A stretch of DNA of 64,000 nt from Pseudomonas yamanorum (GTDB lineage: Bacteria > Pseudomonadota > Gammaproteobacteria > Pseudomonadales > Pseudomonadaceae). This document shows, one piece after another, positions 1 to 8,686 of the stretch. Position 1 is the first letter of the stretch, and each line of letters begins with the position of its first letter. The notes under the pieces are model-generated. The model saw only the letters and a list, made by a program, of their open reading frames with translations. It was not told the origin of the DNA and made no database searches. The position numbers and the translations under genes are program-made. The stretch spans positions 558,001 to 622,000 of the forward strand of contig NZ_LT629793.1 of the NCBI RefSeq assembly GCF_900105735.1. Reading direction: 5' to 3'.

Positions 1-888
1 CTGCTGCTGTTCGGCCGCGTATTGCTGGGCATCAGCATCGGCGGCTTCTGGGCCACGGCCATCGCCCTCAGCGGCCGCCTGGCGCCCAAGGGCGTGGGCG
101 TAGCGAAAGCCACCTCGATCATCATGATGGGCGTGACCCTGGCCACCGTCCTCGGCGTGCCCGTCGGCACCTGGCTGAGCGGCCTGATGGGCTGGCGCAT
201 GACCTTCCTCGTCACCGCGCTGGTGGGCATCCCGGTACTGCTGGCGCAGATGTTCCTGCTGCCGCGCCTCGAACCGGAAAAAGCCATCCGCATCGCCGAC
301 CTGCCGGCCCTGTTCATCAACCCACAAGCCCGGGTCGGCTTGATCGCCGTGCTGCTGATCGGCCTGGCGCACTTTGCCGCGTACACCTACGTCGCCCCGT
401 TCTTCAAAAACAGCTCCGGCTTCGACGGCCCGACCATTGGCTCGCTGCTGCTGCTCTACGGCGTGGCCGGCGTAATGGGCAACGTCTTCGCCGGCTTCGC
501 CGCCAACCGCAGCGTGCGCCACACCTTGTTGCTGGTGGCCCTGATGATCGGCACCAGCACCGCCCTGTTCCCCTACTTCGCCACCGGCATGAGCGGCGCC
601 GTGATGCTGATCGCACTGTGGGGCTTCGCCTTCGGCGCCTTCCCGGCCTGCGCAAGCATCTGGATGTTCGTGGTGGCGCCCAAGGATGTTGAACGTGGCA
701 TGCCGCTGTTCGTGGCGTTGTTCCAGGTGATCATTGCCGTGGGCTCGTTCTTTGGCGGGCAGATCGTCGACAAGATGGGGACGTCGGTGCTGTTGAGTTT
801 GGCGACTGCGTTGGTGGGCGCTGGGTTTGTGACGGTGCTGGTGTTGGGGCGCAAGGTGAGTAATAGCCTGGCGGCTCAGCCTGCCTGA
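1..888 (+). CDS. MFS transporter, DHA1 family (5' end outside window)
   Basis: Inner-membrane major facilitator transporter, probably a proton-driven drug or metabolite exporter. The frame is open from base 1, so the first membrane helices are missing; the visible 295 or so residues hold about eight to nine hydrophobic helices. The stretch GFWATAIALSGRLAP with a later GVPVGTWLSGLMGWR resembles motif C of the AraJ/NepI-type exporters, in which G and P residues bend helix 5. Substrate cannot be read from sequence. A hairpin follows the stop. Base composition is typical of the GC-rich core, unlike the AT-richer genes from about 1.7 kb on. Confidence 0.85.
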   Translation: MLLFGRVLLGISIGGFWATAIALSGRLAPKGVGVAKATSIIMMGVTLATVLGVPVGTWLSGLMGWRMTFLVTALVGIPVLLAQMFLLPRLEPEKAIRIADLPALFINPQARVGLIAVLLIGLAHFAAYTYVAPFFKNSSGFDGPTIGSLLLLYGVAGVMGNVFAGFAANRSVRHTLLLVALMIGTSTALFPYFATGMSGAVMLIALWGFAFGAFPACASIWMFVVAPKDVERGMPLFVALFQVIIAVGSFFGGQIVDKMGTSVLLSLATALVGAGFVTVLVLGRKVSNSLAAQPA

Positions 889-898
889 GAAAGGAAAA

Positions 899-922
899 CG
901 GGACTGATTGATTTCAGTCCCG
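899..922. terminator. Hairpin after MFS gene
   Basis: Arms CGGGACTG (899-906) and CAGTCCCG (915-922) are a perfect 8-bp stem around an 8-base loop, starting 11 bases after the MFS stop. There is no T-tract on the + side but an A-run just before it, so it is a stronger intrinsic terminator for minus-strand transcription than for the MFS gene. Confidence 0.55.
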
Positions 923-1042
923 TGGCTTGAGGCAGTGAGCACGGCGCCTTGCTCCATTGCCTACAGTTGCGTCAGAATCCGCCGGCTTGTGCACCTGGGT
1001 GGGCGTCTCTAAGGTTGCTCGGTCGCTGAAAACTCAGTGATC

Positions 1043-1247
1043 GGGTTTAGTAGCCCTAGATTATCCGAGCAATGTGCATGAGCTTCATCAATCAGACTTC
1101 TCTGTCTGTGCTTGATGGTGGCTGTGCGCAGGGCGCCTTCGGGCGCGCCGGTCTTTGTTTGGATTCCCGGTCTACTAACCTGTGCACAGCTGCCACCCCA
1201 TTCGTTTAGTAGCGAGAAGGTGGCGGCCCACATAGAGAATCCAAACA
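1043..1247 (+). promoter_or_regulatory. Structured leader upstream of DUF6124 gene
   Basis: About 200 bases of leader carry several paired elements. One is a hairpin GCGCC-TTCG-GGCGC (1133-1146) with a UUCG tetraloop. Another is a stem GCTGCCACC (1189-1197) with GGTGGCGGC (1219-1227). The phrase GTTTAGTAGC occurs at 1046 and again at 1204, and a near-complement, CTACTAAC, lies at 1172-1179 between them, which would allow mutually exclusive pairings. The second hairpin ends 20 bases before the start codon. I recall similar leaders in front of DUF6124 and DUF3077 genes in Pseudomonas genomes; no function is known to me. Confidence 0.5.
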
Positions 1248-1577
1248 ATGTTCAAGGTAACGCCGAATCCTCCGGGAACTCCCGATTTGAAACTCAACCA
1301 AGCCGCGCACCGTGCCTTGGATCACTATCTCAATCCCTCCTCCGCCAAAACCGCCCCGCCGTCGGGTGCGTTGTTCAGTGTGGCAGCTGATGCCAGCAGT
1401 GAGAGCCTGATTACCAATAGCTATGAAACGTTCGCCTCGATCAGCGCGTTGCTGCTTGATCTGTCGGAAGATATGAGCGGGAAAGACCGTGATGTGGCGT
1501 TGGCGATTCACCAACTGAGTGAGTTGGGGGTGCTGTTGATGGGGAAACTGATGGATCGGGAGATTCCTTGTAGCTAG
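1248..1577 (+). CDS. DUF6124 family protein
   Basis: A 109-residue protein of the Pseudomonas DUF6124 family. It has a proline-rich N-terminus (MFKVTPNPPGTP), a conserved middle with LFSVAADASSESLITNSYETFASISALL, shown here only for orientation as residues about 44-71, and a helical C-terminus. Function is unknown for the family; members occur as several paralogues per genome. No signal peptide or membrane segment. The unusual leader directly upstream suggests RNA-level control. Product assignment rests on family recognition only. Confidence 0.75.
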   Translation: MFKVTPNPPGTPDLKLNQAAHRALDHYLNPSSAKTAPPSGALFSVAADASSESLITNSYETFASISALLLDLSEDMSGKDRDVALAIHQLSELGVLLMGKLMDREIPCS

Positions 1578-1616
1578 AGACGGTCGTCTACGCCATTCAG
1601 ATCACGGAATCGATCA

Positions 1617-1656
1617 GTCGCCGGTGAGTTGCGCGAATGTGCAACGACTCGGCGAC
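1617..1656. terminator. Nested hairpin downstream of DUF6124 gene
   Basis: Outer arms GTCGCCG (1617-1623) and CGGCGAC (1650-1656) enclose an inner stem GTTGC (1628-1632) and GCAAC (1641-1645). It lies 40 bases after the DUF6124 stop. No T-run follows, so it may be an RNA-stabilising or Rho-assisted element. From here to 2084 I see no convincing gene, although composition drops sharply in GC. Confidence 0.4.
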
Positions 1657-2084
1657 GTTGACTGTCGAGCCTTTACTTTCGGCTAACGGTTTCAGCCATT
1701 AAGTGCCATTTGGCTTTGGTCATAAGGTGCTAATCGCTGTCGACAAAACAGGGCCGACTCAGGCGATGCTCAAACTTTCACTACCTAGAGCCATCGAAGG
1801 TACGAGGTCGACTTCCCCTTTGTTCACTAGATTGGATAGCCTACTCATACGAACTGGCTGGGTCAGGGTTAGCATCAACGACCATTCAAAAATTCGAAAG
1901 ATGTTTGAAGACTTCCGCTTCGACCGGTTCGATATTAGCTTCATAACACCAATCATCGGAGCGTGAAGGAGTAATCGACGAGAAGCTAGTCATTACCAGT
2001 CGCCAGAGGCTCTTTGAGGGTTTTCTTAAGTCATGCTAACTTGGTCGTGACTTCGCTCGAAAAAAGAGAGTAGGATCGGGGAGA

Positions 2085-3245
2085 ATGAGACCAGCCAACC
2101 GGGGAAAAGGGATGTTCATTGAACGACGGATTAATCCATCGAGTAGCGTTGTTGAGCTCTGGGAGTGTCGGTGGGAAAACGACGGCGCGAGTCCTGCGCA
2201 CAAGGTTTATCTAAAAAAAATTGGCGTTGAGCAGTCGTTTGAAAACCCAGAAGCTAATCATCATAGCGAATCAAAAGTTATATGCTGGTCATATGGTCGA
2301 ACCCTTGGAAATATTGCAGTATTTTCTGAGTCCCTAATTGGTAGCTTTCCAGCAGCAGAGGGCACTGATGCTAAACTACCCTGTGATATTGTAAATGCGG
2401 GTAAGTTTCGTCATGGTGCCGATAGATGGTGGTGTCGCACTCATCAAACTCACTGGGGAATAAAAGCGGATCATGCAGCATATGCTGCTTCCGGAGTAAT
2501 GCATTGTGCCAACCACGATCAACATATGAATTATGTTGTTGATCCTTTCTCAGTAAATGTAAGTGATAATGCAGAGGTAGGTGTATGGTGCTCCATGCCT
2601 GCGGCTATTTCGACTGAAGTCATTATAAGTCGCCCGCCGAAAATTCATGTACATGTCAGGCAGACATTAACAGGCAAGAAGCTAGTAGATCGAGATTTTA
2701 ATGCTGTAACCATGCTCTATAGTCAGGACTCTGGACTGTTTGCAAGTCAAGAAATCACTCATGTAAATATCACACCGCCAGCAGCTTTTGATTTTGTTTA
2801 TTGTTTAGAGCGCAAAATGGCGATGGATTGCGTTAACTGCTCGACCTGCGGGTATCCGCATTTAGATTTGGGAGACTTTGCTAGGGCGCCGCATAGAAAG
2901 CATTTTTGTGGTAATTGTGGTCGCGATAGCACTTGGAGCAAAACCCCTATAGTGTCTACTCCTTTACAACCATTACATGATAAATACGCACACACTTTAG
3001 CCTATCAAGTACCTGATCGAGAGCTCAATTTGGATAGTTATCCGCATTGTACCTACACCGTTTGGGCGTCAACACCTGCAATATTATGGACTGCCCATAG
3101 AGCACAAGAATTTGGGATACATGTTCATATACACGACGGCCGCAAGCGTATCGTGGATGATACCTTCGGGCGAGTGATGCTTAATGGCCGGTGGTTAGAG
3201 AGGACGGAGTTAGTCGAATTAATGATGAAACGCTCAGTTCTGTAG
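2085..3245 (+). CDS. Uncharacterised protein with C-terminal zinc ribbon
   Basis: A 386-residue protein I do not recognise. Residues about 249-280 hold CVNCSTCGYP ... HFCGNCGRD, four or more cysteines in two CxxC knuckles, typical of a zinc ribbon. Upstream there are further Cys/His-rich patches (WWCRTHQTHWG; MHCANHDQHMN near 126-147) that could bind another metal. No signal peptide or membrane segment. ATG 2085 has GGAG too close; ATG 2112 (residue 10) follows GGGGAAAAGGG and may be the real start. The gene is AT-richer than the core and stands next to a DUF262/HEPN pair, so horizontal origin and a conflict-related role are plausible but unproven. Confidence 0.6.
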   Translation: MRPANRGKGMFIERRINPSSSVVELWECRWENDGASPAHKVYLKKIGVEQSFENPEANHHSESKVICWSYGRTLGNIAVFSESLIGSFPAAEGTDAKLPCDIVNAGKFRHGADRWWCRTHQTHWGIKADHAAYAASGVMHCANHDQHMNYVVDPFSVNVSDNAEVGVWCSMPAAISTEVIISRPPKIHVHVRQTLTGKKLVDRDFNAVTMLYSQDSGLFASQEITHVNITPPAAFDFVYCLERKMAMDCVNCSTCGYPHLDLGDFARAPHRKHFCGNCGRDSTWSKTPIVSTPLQPLHDKYAHTLAYQVPDRELNLDSYPHCTYTVWASTPAILWTAHRAQEFGIHVHIHDGRKRIVDDTFGRVMLNGRWLERTELVELMMKRSVL

Positions 3246-3612
3246 CAACACTGAAAGAGGTGTTACATCGCTGAGCAAATAATCTAACATTATCTCCAAA
3301 CTTAAGTCATCGTCCTCATACCATTCATAGCCTTTTATAGTTAAAGGAAAATATCCATGTAGCAAGTTGAAAGCATACCGTTCATGTGGACCCGGCGTTA
3401 GTCGACTACCCTAACCAGAGAAACCCTCGTTCTCTTAAAACAAGATCCTGAGCATTTCGCAACTTCCTGGAAAATATCTTTGCAACTACTTTCATTCCCA
3501 CAGACTCCATAACACCTGGCCGGCCTGCTTCCATGGTTGATGCGGCGCTCTCGTAAATATCAAGCACGGTTGAAACTAGTGCCATTGAGATTATAAAAGT
3601 TATAATCCAAAT
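3246..3612. other. Gene-free AT-rich spacer
   Basis: Between the convergent zinc-ribbon gene and the HEPN gene lie 367 bases with no frame that has a start, a ribosome binding site and coding-like composition. No strong hairpin with a T-run was seen. It could hold decayed sequence. Confidence 0.5.
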
Positions 3613-4434
3613 TTATGCATGAGCCACAACGTCTGAAATCGGCGACCCGGCCTTACAAATAGTACCCGCCATCAAAATAGAAAGAGCGTACTGCAAAAGT
3701 TCAACCTTAGCTTTCCGCATCTCAAGCTCTGACACATCATCCGCGTTATCGAAATCAGCTCCATGTGCAACCGAATGACGCCGTTGATTGATCTGTTCGA
3801 TAAACTCCTCCCAGAGCGTCTTCCCTTTAGGGCTACGCTTGTCAAAAGCCAATTCCTCAAAGCTTACAACGTAGGGGTAATTTTCCGCGGCTAGGGCAAT
3901 AGCGGTTTTTAGTTCTACATTCTTCTCTTTTATCTCTGAGATCGACATGGCAAAAACATCATCAACCTTGGAGCCGTGTAGATAACCAAAAACGTTTGAG
4001 ACTCCAAAATTTTCAAATACAGTGCCCAACATACTTGCTGAGGGGTTTTTATTTTTAGGAAACAAAAAAGGCTCAGGTGTTATTTTGCAATCAAACTCAT
4101 CAAGTTTCAGTATTAATGCATCCAACTTCTTATAATACGCCTTAGGGTCCTTATCTGAGGCAGCCCCAAGGTATTTACTACAATACGTCCTCTTGATAGC
4201 AACTGGAAAACTAACAAATGAATCACTCCTATTTAAGTCATTCACCACACACTTCACCAAATCTTTGACAAACCCTTCTAAGTGGGCAACTATGAGGATG
4301 CTTGCCGAGCGACAAATTGCATTATAAAATGTGTAATCATCATCTTTAATGGCTTTTGCTTTGTCTATGATAACATCAACTTCCCTCCAGCGCCCCTCCA
4401 AGCTAGAAATATACTCCTGTAAAAAAGTAGACAT
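3613..4434 (-). CDS. HEPN-domain RNase, MAE_28990/MAE_18760-like
   Basis: A 273-residue protein with the hallmark HEPN ribonuclease motif R-x4-H at residues 219-224 (RHSVAH), in the helical setting expected for the MAE_28990/MAE_18760 group. The N-terminal helix AHLEGFVKDLV (50-60) is the other conserved element of this group. HEPN proteins of this type cut RNA as dimers and are common toxins or effectors in anti-phage and toxin-antitoxin modules. The start codon shares its A with the TAA stop of the upstream DUF262 gene (TAATG), so the two proteins are translationally coupled and probably work together. AT-rich composition and island setting support transfer. RNase activity is inferred, not shown. 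Confidence 0.8.
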   Translation of the reverse strand: MSTFLQEYISSLEGRWREVDVIIDKAKAIKDDDYTFYNAICRSASILIVAHLEGFVKDLVKCVVNDLNRSDSFVSFPVAIKRTYCSKYLGAASDKDPKAYYKKLDALILKLDEFDCKITPEPFLFPKNKNPSASMLGTVFENFGVSNVFGYLHGSKVDDVFAMSISEIKEKNVELKTAIALAAENYPYVVSFEELAFDKRSPKGKTLWEEFIEQINQRRHSVAHGADFDNADDVSELEMRKAKVELLQYALSILMAGTICKAGSPISDVVAHA

Positions 4435-5513
4435 TATAAAATAACTTCCTGAGCTTTGCGTATTCTGTTGTTAAGTTTTGACACATCATTAACACTACCT
4501 TCAACAGCCTCAAAAAAAACAGGATCAGCGAACAACTCAATGAAAGCGTCATAACTTGGAATATTTTGCAAATCAGGTTTTGAAAATGCAAAAGCTATCG
4601 CATCAAAAACCGCCGCATTAAATGAAGACATTAAAGAAAAATTCTGTCCATCCGGCTTTTTATATTTAGCAAATGGCTTGCTACCAAAGTGTTCCCTTAC
4701 CAACTTCATCGTCCTAATAAAACTATCCTTCATCTCCTTCAGCGTGATAGCGTCGAGCTTATTAAACTCCACCATCTTATTAGTTAGAAACTTCTTAAAC
4801 TGCCCTTTGTACTCCAAATAACCGTTGTTATGACTTACTGCAAAATACCTGAGAACCAGTTCTTCATCTTCCATTTTTTTGATGCGAGTAGAGTCCGGAT
4901 CTAGATTTGCCACCTCGGCAAAAATTGGATTCTTCGCAAGCTCCTTAATAAGATCTTTAAATGGACCTCTGCATGTCGCGTTCCTTAACTCTTGCGCCTC
5001 AAGCTTTACCGATCCGCTATTCAACCTCTCAAAGATATCAAATTTAACTTGAGTATCTACAGTGGAGTCAATTCGCAAACAGCGTATTGTTCTTTCCTCC
5101 AACCTTCTTATCAGAAATGGTGGCAAATCTTTATAGAAGGATCCATTAAGTTCAGACAAGACCTCTAACGACTGAAGAGCGTACGCACCACTAAAAAAAT
5201 TATATATCGCAGTCAAACGTTGCTGCCCGTCTATGACTGAATACCTTGCTAATTCATCTTCAGCCTCATCATCAACGTCGATATCCATTGATATGTAAAC
5301 TATCGGAATTGGTATATTCAATATCAAACTTTCAATAAGCTTTGACGAAAAAGAGTCAGGCCATCGGTGATTTCGTTGATAATCAGGGTTAAGTCTAATC
5401 ACCTCCCTTTTTATTTTTTTGACTAGTGTTTCTAAGTCATACTCTACCGTCTGTGTTTTAACAGTCCGCTCTTTGGCTTTTTGCTGAATGGCTTCCAACT
5501 GCTCTTTTAACAT
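4434..5513 (-). CDS. DUF262 (ParB/Srx-like NTPase fold) protein
   Basis: About 359 residues with the DUF262 signatures: NPDYQRNHRW (42-51), the nucleotide-loop motif VIDGQQRLTAI (93-103) and FERLNSGSVKLEAQELRNA (161-179). DUF262 is the N-terminal half of GmrS/GmrSD-type enzymes and of many defence proteins, where the DGQQR motif is needed for NTP use. Here the usual DUF1524 HNH nuclease half is absent, and a separate HEPN nuclease follows instead, overlapping the stop. I place the start at ATG 5513 because GGAAG lies 8 bases before it; an in-frame ATG (5534) and TTG (5555) lie further upstream. Likely the sensor or regulator of the pair. Confidence 0.8.
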   Translation of the reverse strand: MLKEQLEAIQQKAKERTVKTQTVEYDLETLVKKIKREVIRLNPDYQRNHRWPDSFSSKLIESLILNIPIPIVYISMDIDVDDEAEDELARYSVIDGQQRLTAIYNFFSGAYALQSLEVLSELNGSFYKDLPPFLIRRLEERTIRCLRIDSTVDTQVKFDIFERLNSGSVKLEAQELRNATCRGPFKDLIKELAKNPIFAEVANLDPDSTRIKKMEDEELVLRYFAVSHNNGYLEYKGQFKKFLTNKMVEFNKLDAITLKEMKDSFIRTMKLVREHFGSKPFAKYKKPDGQNFSLMSSFNAAVFDAIAFAFSKPDLQNIPSYDAFIELFADPVFFEAVEGSVNDVSKLNNRIRKAQEVIL

Positions 5514-5955
5514 AAATTTCACTTCCGTTTGCATATATAGGCTTTTATCTGTCAACGCTCAACCCTTACGACCATATTACACTAATCAACTGGTGGCCAA
5601 TGCTCAAAAAATTCCTTCCCTCCGCCTCAGTACATGCTGCTCAACCTATGCTAATGGAGAGGAAACGCTACTACGCGGTTGTTTAGATTTGTACTGTTTA
5701 TCTGTACATACTAGCCGTTTAATCAGGCTATTGTCCTAGCATCATGTGATGCTTTGGGCATGTGCAACCTTATTTTGGCGATATCACTCGCAGACAGTCC
5801 GCTTTTGGCAGATTGCGATCGATCGGCAAGGGCTGTAATCGATCCGAAACGGCCGTTCACCAACCGCCAATAACGACCATTTGAAGGTATCGACGAAACT
5901 AGGGATTTAGATGCTGAGAATCATTCACATCGATACTCTCCACGCGCTTACCTCA
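5514..5955. other. Spacer upstream of DUF262 gene, with dispersed-repeat fragment
   Basis: No convincing gene in 442 bases. The left part is AT-rich and should hold the promoter of the DUF262-HEPN operon. At 5797-5816 a phrase GTCCGCTTTTGGC-GATTGC matches a repeat found again at 15534 and, as the reverse complement, at 13171. Composition rises towards the core value after about 5.8 kb, so the repeat may mark an island edge. Confidence 0.5.
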
Positions 5956-6927
5956 TTAGGCAAATATAGAGGCTAGCGCCGTTCCTGAAAGCACCACCGC
6001 GACAAGAGCCACGGCCTGCTGCCGCAGCCAGCCGGGCTTGGCCAGCAACTTCGCTTCTAACTGCTCAATCCGAGCTTGAGTTTGTTGCTGATTCTCCAGT
6101 AATTCTGTCATCTTCGACTCAACGCGTTTCAAACGCTTGTCTAGCGCCTCGTTTGCATCACTCATCCCTTTCAACGACACAGTCATCAAGGTCGAGAGGT
6201 TTTCTCTCGCCTGGAATTCACTGCCGAGCAGCTTGGTCACTCGCTCGATCTGCTTCTGCTGGATCCCCTGAGCCTCCCCCTGCTCGGCTAACTGACGCGA
6301 GCACGATGCATTGAGTTGTTCCTGCATTCGCGAGCCGCTCGAGAAGGCCAGACTCAATGCATGCAAATCCGTCTCATGGCCGTTCTGCGCGGCGGCCAGT
6401 TGGTTCACTGCATGCCTGCAGTACTCATAGCCATCTGCCAATGCCAACAGTTCATCGATTTGATGCTTGAACTCGTAGAGCACCACCAGCGCCCCGCCCT
6501 GATTACCTTCCAGGGTCTCGGTATCCTTTTGCAGGCGTTCGATCTCGTACACTAGGGCATCATTGAAACCGCGCAGTACGCTGTTGTTCACGGTATGCAC
6601 CTGGGTCACCAGTTGCACTACGCTCTGCGTCACCTCAAGGCTCGCGCCAAATTCGGTCAGCAATTTGGCCAGGTCTTTGTCATTCCTACCCGACAAGCCA
6701 CCCCAGAACGAGTCCCAACTGCCCTGATTCTGAAAGTCGTTCAATTGCTCTCTGGTCTTTGAACCACGTTGTATCGCGGCGTTGAGCTTCTTCAGGCCCT
6801 CATGGAAGTCTTTCAGTTGGTTCTCTTCAGAACGTGGCGTCGGCAACAACTGCTGCACCGGTTGAAGGACTAAGTCATCGGCGAGCGACCTAGTAAGTAC
6901 AACTCTGCCACCCAGAAAATTGAACAT
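5956..6927 (-). CDS. Coiled-coil protein with C-terminal membrane anchor
   Basis: A 323-residue protein of unknown family. Most of it is charged helix with heptad-like spacing; residues about 225-300 read as a long coiled coil (repeats of E, Q, K and L). The extreme C-terminus WLRQQAVALVAVVLSGTALA is a single hydrophobic segment followed by only a few residues, as in tail-anchored proteins. I start at ATG 6927 because AGGAG lies 7 bases before it. The stop of the GIY-YIG gene is one base upstream (TGACATG), so the two are translationally coupled. A role as membrane-bound partner or regulator of the nuclease is my inference. Confidence 0.65.
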   Translation of the reverse strand: MFNFLGGRVVLTRSLADDLVLQPVQQLLPTPRSEENQLKDFHEGLKKLNAAIQRGSKTREQLNDFQNQGSWDSFWGGLSGRNDKDLAKLLTEFGASLEVTQSVVQLVTQVHTVNNSVLRGFNDALVYEIERLQKDTETLEGNQGGALVVLYEFKHQIDELLALADGYEYCRHAVNQLAAAQNGHETDLHALSLAFSSGSRMQEQLNASCSRQLAEQGEAQGIQQKQIERVTKLLGSEFQARENLSTLMTVSLKGMSDANEALDKRLKRVESKMTELLENQQQTQARIEQLEAKLLAKPGWLRQQAVALVAVVLSGTALASIFA

Positions 6928-6928
6928 G

Positions 6929-8395
6929 TCAGGGCTCCTGAGAAATACGGTTTGGCAAGAGTGCCGAAAAATCGATTGCACGCACGCTGGTGTGCCTTGC
7001 CAGCCGTTCGCGGTGGTCTATTACTTCCCTCGCCAGCGCATCTACCGAATGTGCATATTCGATAAGCCCTTCGGCTAGCAGCCATTCGTTTTCCTGCACC
7101 TTAATAAGCTGCAGCGCCGCCTCTCGCTTGGCTTCCAGCGACTCGCTCCACCCAGTCTTGAAATCCACCAGGTAGGCAACGATAGAAGGCACGAGGTTCT
7201 GCAAGTGATAGCTGCACAGCCCGAAACCGATGGCTGACAGCACACAGGATATATAGGGGGCTGCTACCCCGGTCAGCGGAACCAGTTGCGACTCTATCAC
7301 CGGTTCCAGGCCGTCCCAGAGTACCAACGTGCCGCTGACGACTACGGTCTCGACGACCTTCTGAATCAGCTCTTCCCGGCTCATCGACTGCGCGCCGCTG
7401 TACAGTTGCCAGGTGCCGTGAGCGAGGTCGAAAAGGTTGCGGGCGAGGTTATAGACTTGGCGGATAGCCTTGGACAAGGCATTGACGATGAATTCGACGA
7501 TGCCGTTGAGCAGCTTCAGGGGCGCCTCAATGATTTTCTCGATCACCACCCAGATCTTTTTGAGGAATCGCTCCACGCGCTGTTTCAGACGAGTAGCGCC
7601 CCCCATGAACACGTCGACCAGTTCATCTTTTACGGCCATGACTGCGGCTGTAGTCAGTTGTTCCAGCAATTGCCAGCCTGAGTTTTTCAGCGCTTCTTTG
7701 CCAGCACCCAGCGCGACATCAGCGGCATTGCCAAGGGAGTCTTTGAGCTTCTTGGCTTCGATATTGCTGCGAATGCCTTGTTCCTGCTGCAGTTCCTGAC
7801 GCTTATTGATTGGCGGCTTTTCGGTTCTGATAAGGTGTGCCTCCAGGGCAGCAGCTGTTTCGGCCGAGTCCATGGTCATGAATTTCACCTTGCATCCCGC
7901 TTCGAGTTGCTCGGAAAGCTTATACGGTTCGCCTTTCTTGTTGCCGTTACGGTGGTCGTTCAGGTGCCCGTTCTGCCAACGCTGCCGCACGTTGGTGCTA
8001 TCGCCGATGTAGACCAGCTTGCCACCCGCGTCATACACCACATACACGCCAGGCTTTTCGGGCAGTTGGTTGGTGCTGGAGGTATCCGCAGCGCTGAGAT
8101 CGATCTCTCCATCGAACTGCAAAGTAGCAAGTGAACCGATTCCCGCTGACAAGCTTTTCAGCAGAATCTCCTTCCACGCTCCCCCCCGATTGGCAACATC
8201 CATCGCACTTTTCGCCGACGTGGCGGCAAGCGTGTCCTTGCCGGCCTGCATCGGGTCGGCTGTCTTGGCGTTCGGGCGGGAGTTCTTCTTGTTGCGAAAG
8301 CCGGCGATCAGTTTTCGATTGGTGTTCTCGATCGCTCGATCAACGATAAGGTTCGCCAATGGAGAGAGCGACTGCTGTTCGTATTGTGGGTCCAT
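6929..8395 (-). CDS. GIY-YIG nuclease with hydrophobic C-terminal region
   Basis: A 488-residue protein. Residues 115-200 form a GIY-YIG nuclease with every expected catalytic element: GVY (116-118), YIG (129-131), arginine at 137 in NVRQRW, glutamate 185 in ALEAHLIR and asparagine 197 in PPINKR. An N-terminal helical region comes before it. After residue 250 the protein becomes strongly amphipathic to hydrophobic, with long helices (about 280-420) that could insert into or lie on a membrane. Start ATG 8395 is preceded by GAAGG. This fusion of a GIY-YIG head to a putative membrane-active body is not one I can name. Coupled to the tail-anchored coiled-coil gene, it looks like a two-gene effector system, possibly anti-phage. 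Confidence 0.72.
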   Translation of the reverse strand: MDPQYEQQSLSPLANLIVDRAIENTNRKLIAGFRNKKNSRPNAKTADPMQAGKDTLAATSAKSAMDVANRGGAWKEILLKSLSAGIGSLATLQFDGEIDLSAADTSSTNQLPEKPGVYVVYDAGGKLVYIGDSTNVRQRWQNGHLNDHRNGNKKGEPYKLSEQLEAGCKVKFMTMDSAETAAALEAHLIRTEKPPINKRQELQQEQGIRSNIEAKKLKDSLGNAADVALGAGKEALKNSGWQLLEQLTTAAVMAVKDELVDVFMGGATRLKQRVERFLKKIWVVIEKIIEAPLKLLNGIVEFIVNALSKAIRQVYNLARNLFDLAHGTWQLYSGAQSMSREELIQKVVETVVVSGTLVLWDGLEPVIESQLVPLTGVAAPYISCVLSAIGFGLCSYHLQNLVPSIVAYLVDFKTGWSESLEAKREAALQLIKVQENEWLLAEGLIEYAHSVDALAREVIDHRERLARHTSVRAIDFSALLPNRISQEP

Positions 8396-8686
8396 GATGC
8401 CTTCTCGAAAAACTATCCTGTTTGAGGGGCGAACTACGGACACGGAAGCTATCAAAGTGCTACCAATGGTTCTACCTGAAAATGACGTATTTGAAAAAGA
8501 TGTGTCTAGGGCGCTTTCAACAAGGCCCTTACCCTCAGGTACCGGCCTGAAGCCCCACCCAACAACACCGATAACCTCCCACCACCAATCAATCCCCGCC
8601 GCCCTACACCTGATTCGCTCCCTGCATGCCCGTATGACACGTCGCATACTTGCCGACCCCAGGCAGTCCACATGGAGTTCGAGTGA

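Noticed and set aside
1703..1966. Possible 87-residue gene on the + strand from a GTG
   Set aside because: No ribosome binding site, weak coding character and no recognisable family; it could equally be a chance frame in the AT-rich stretch.
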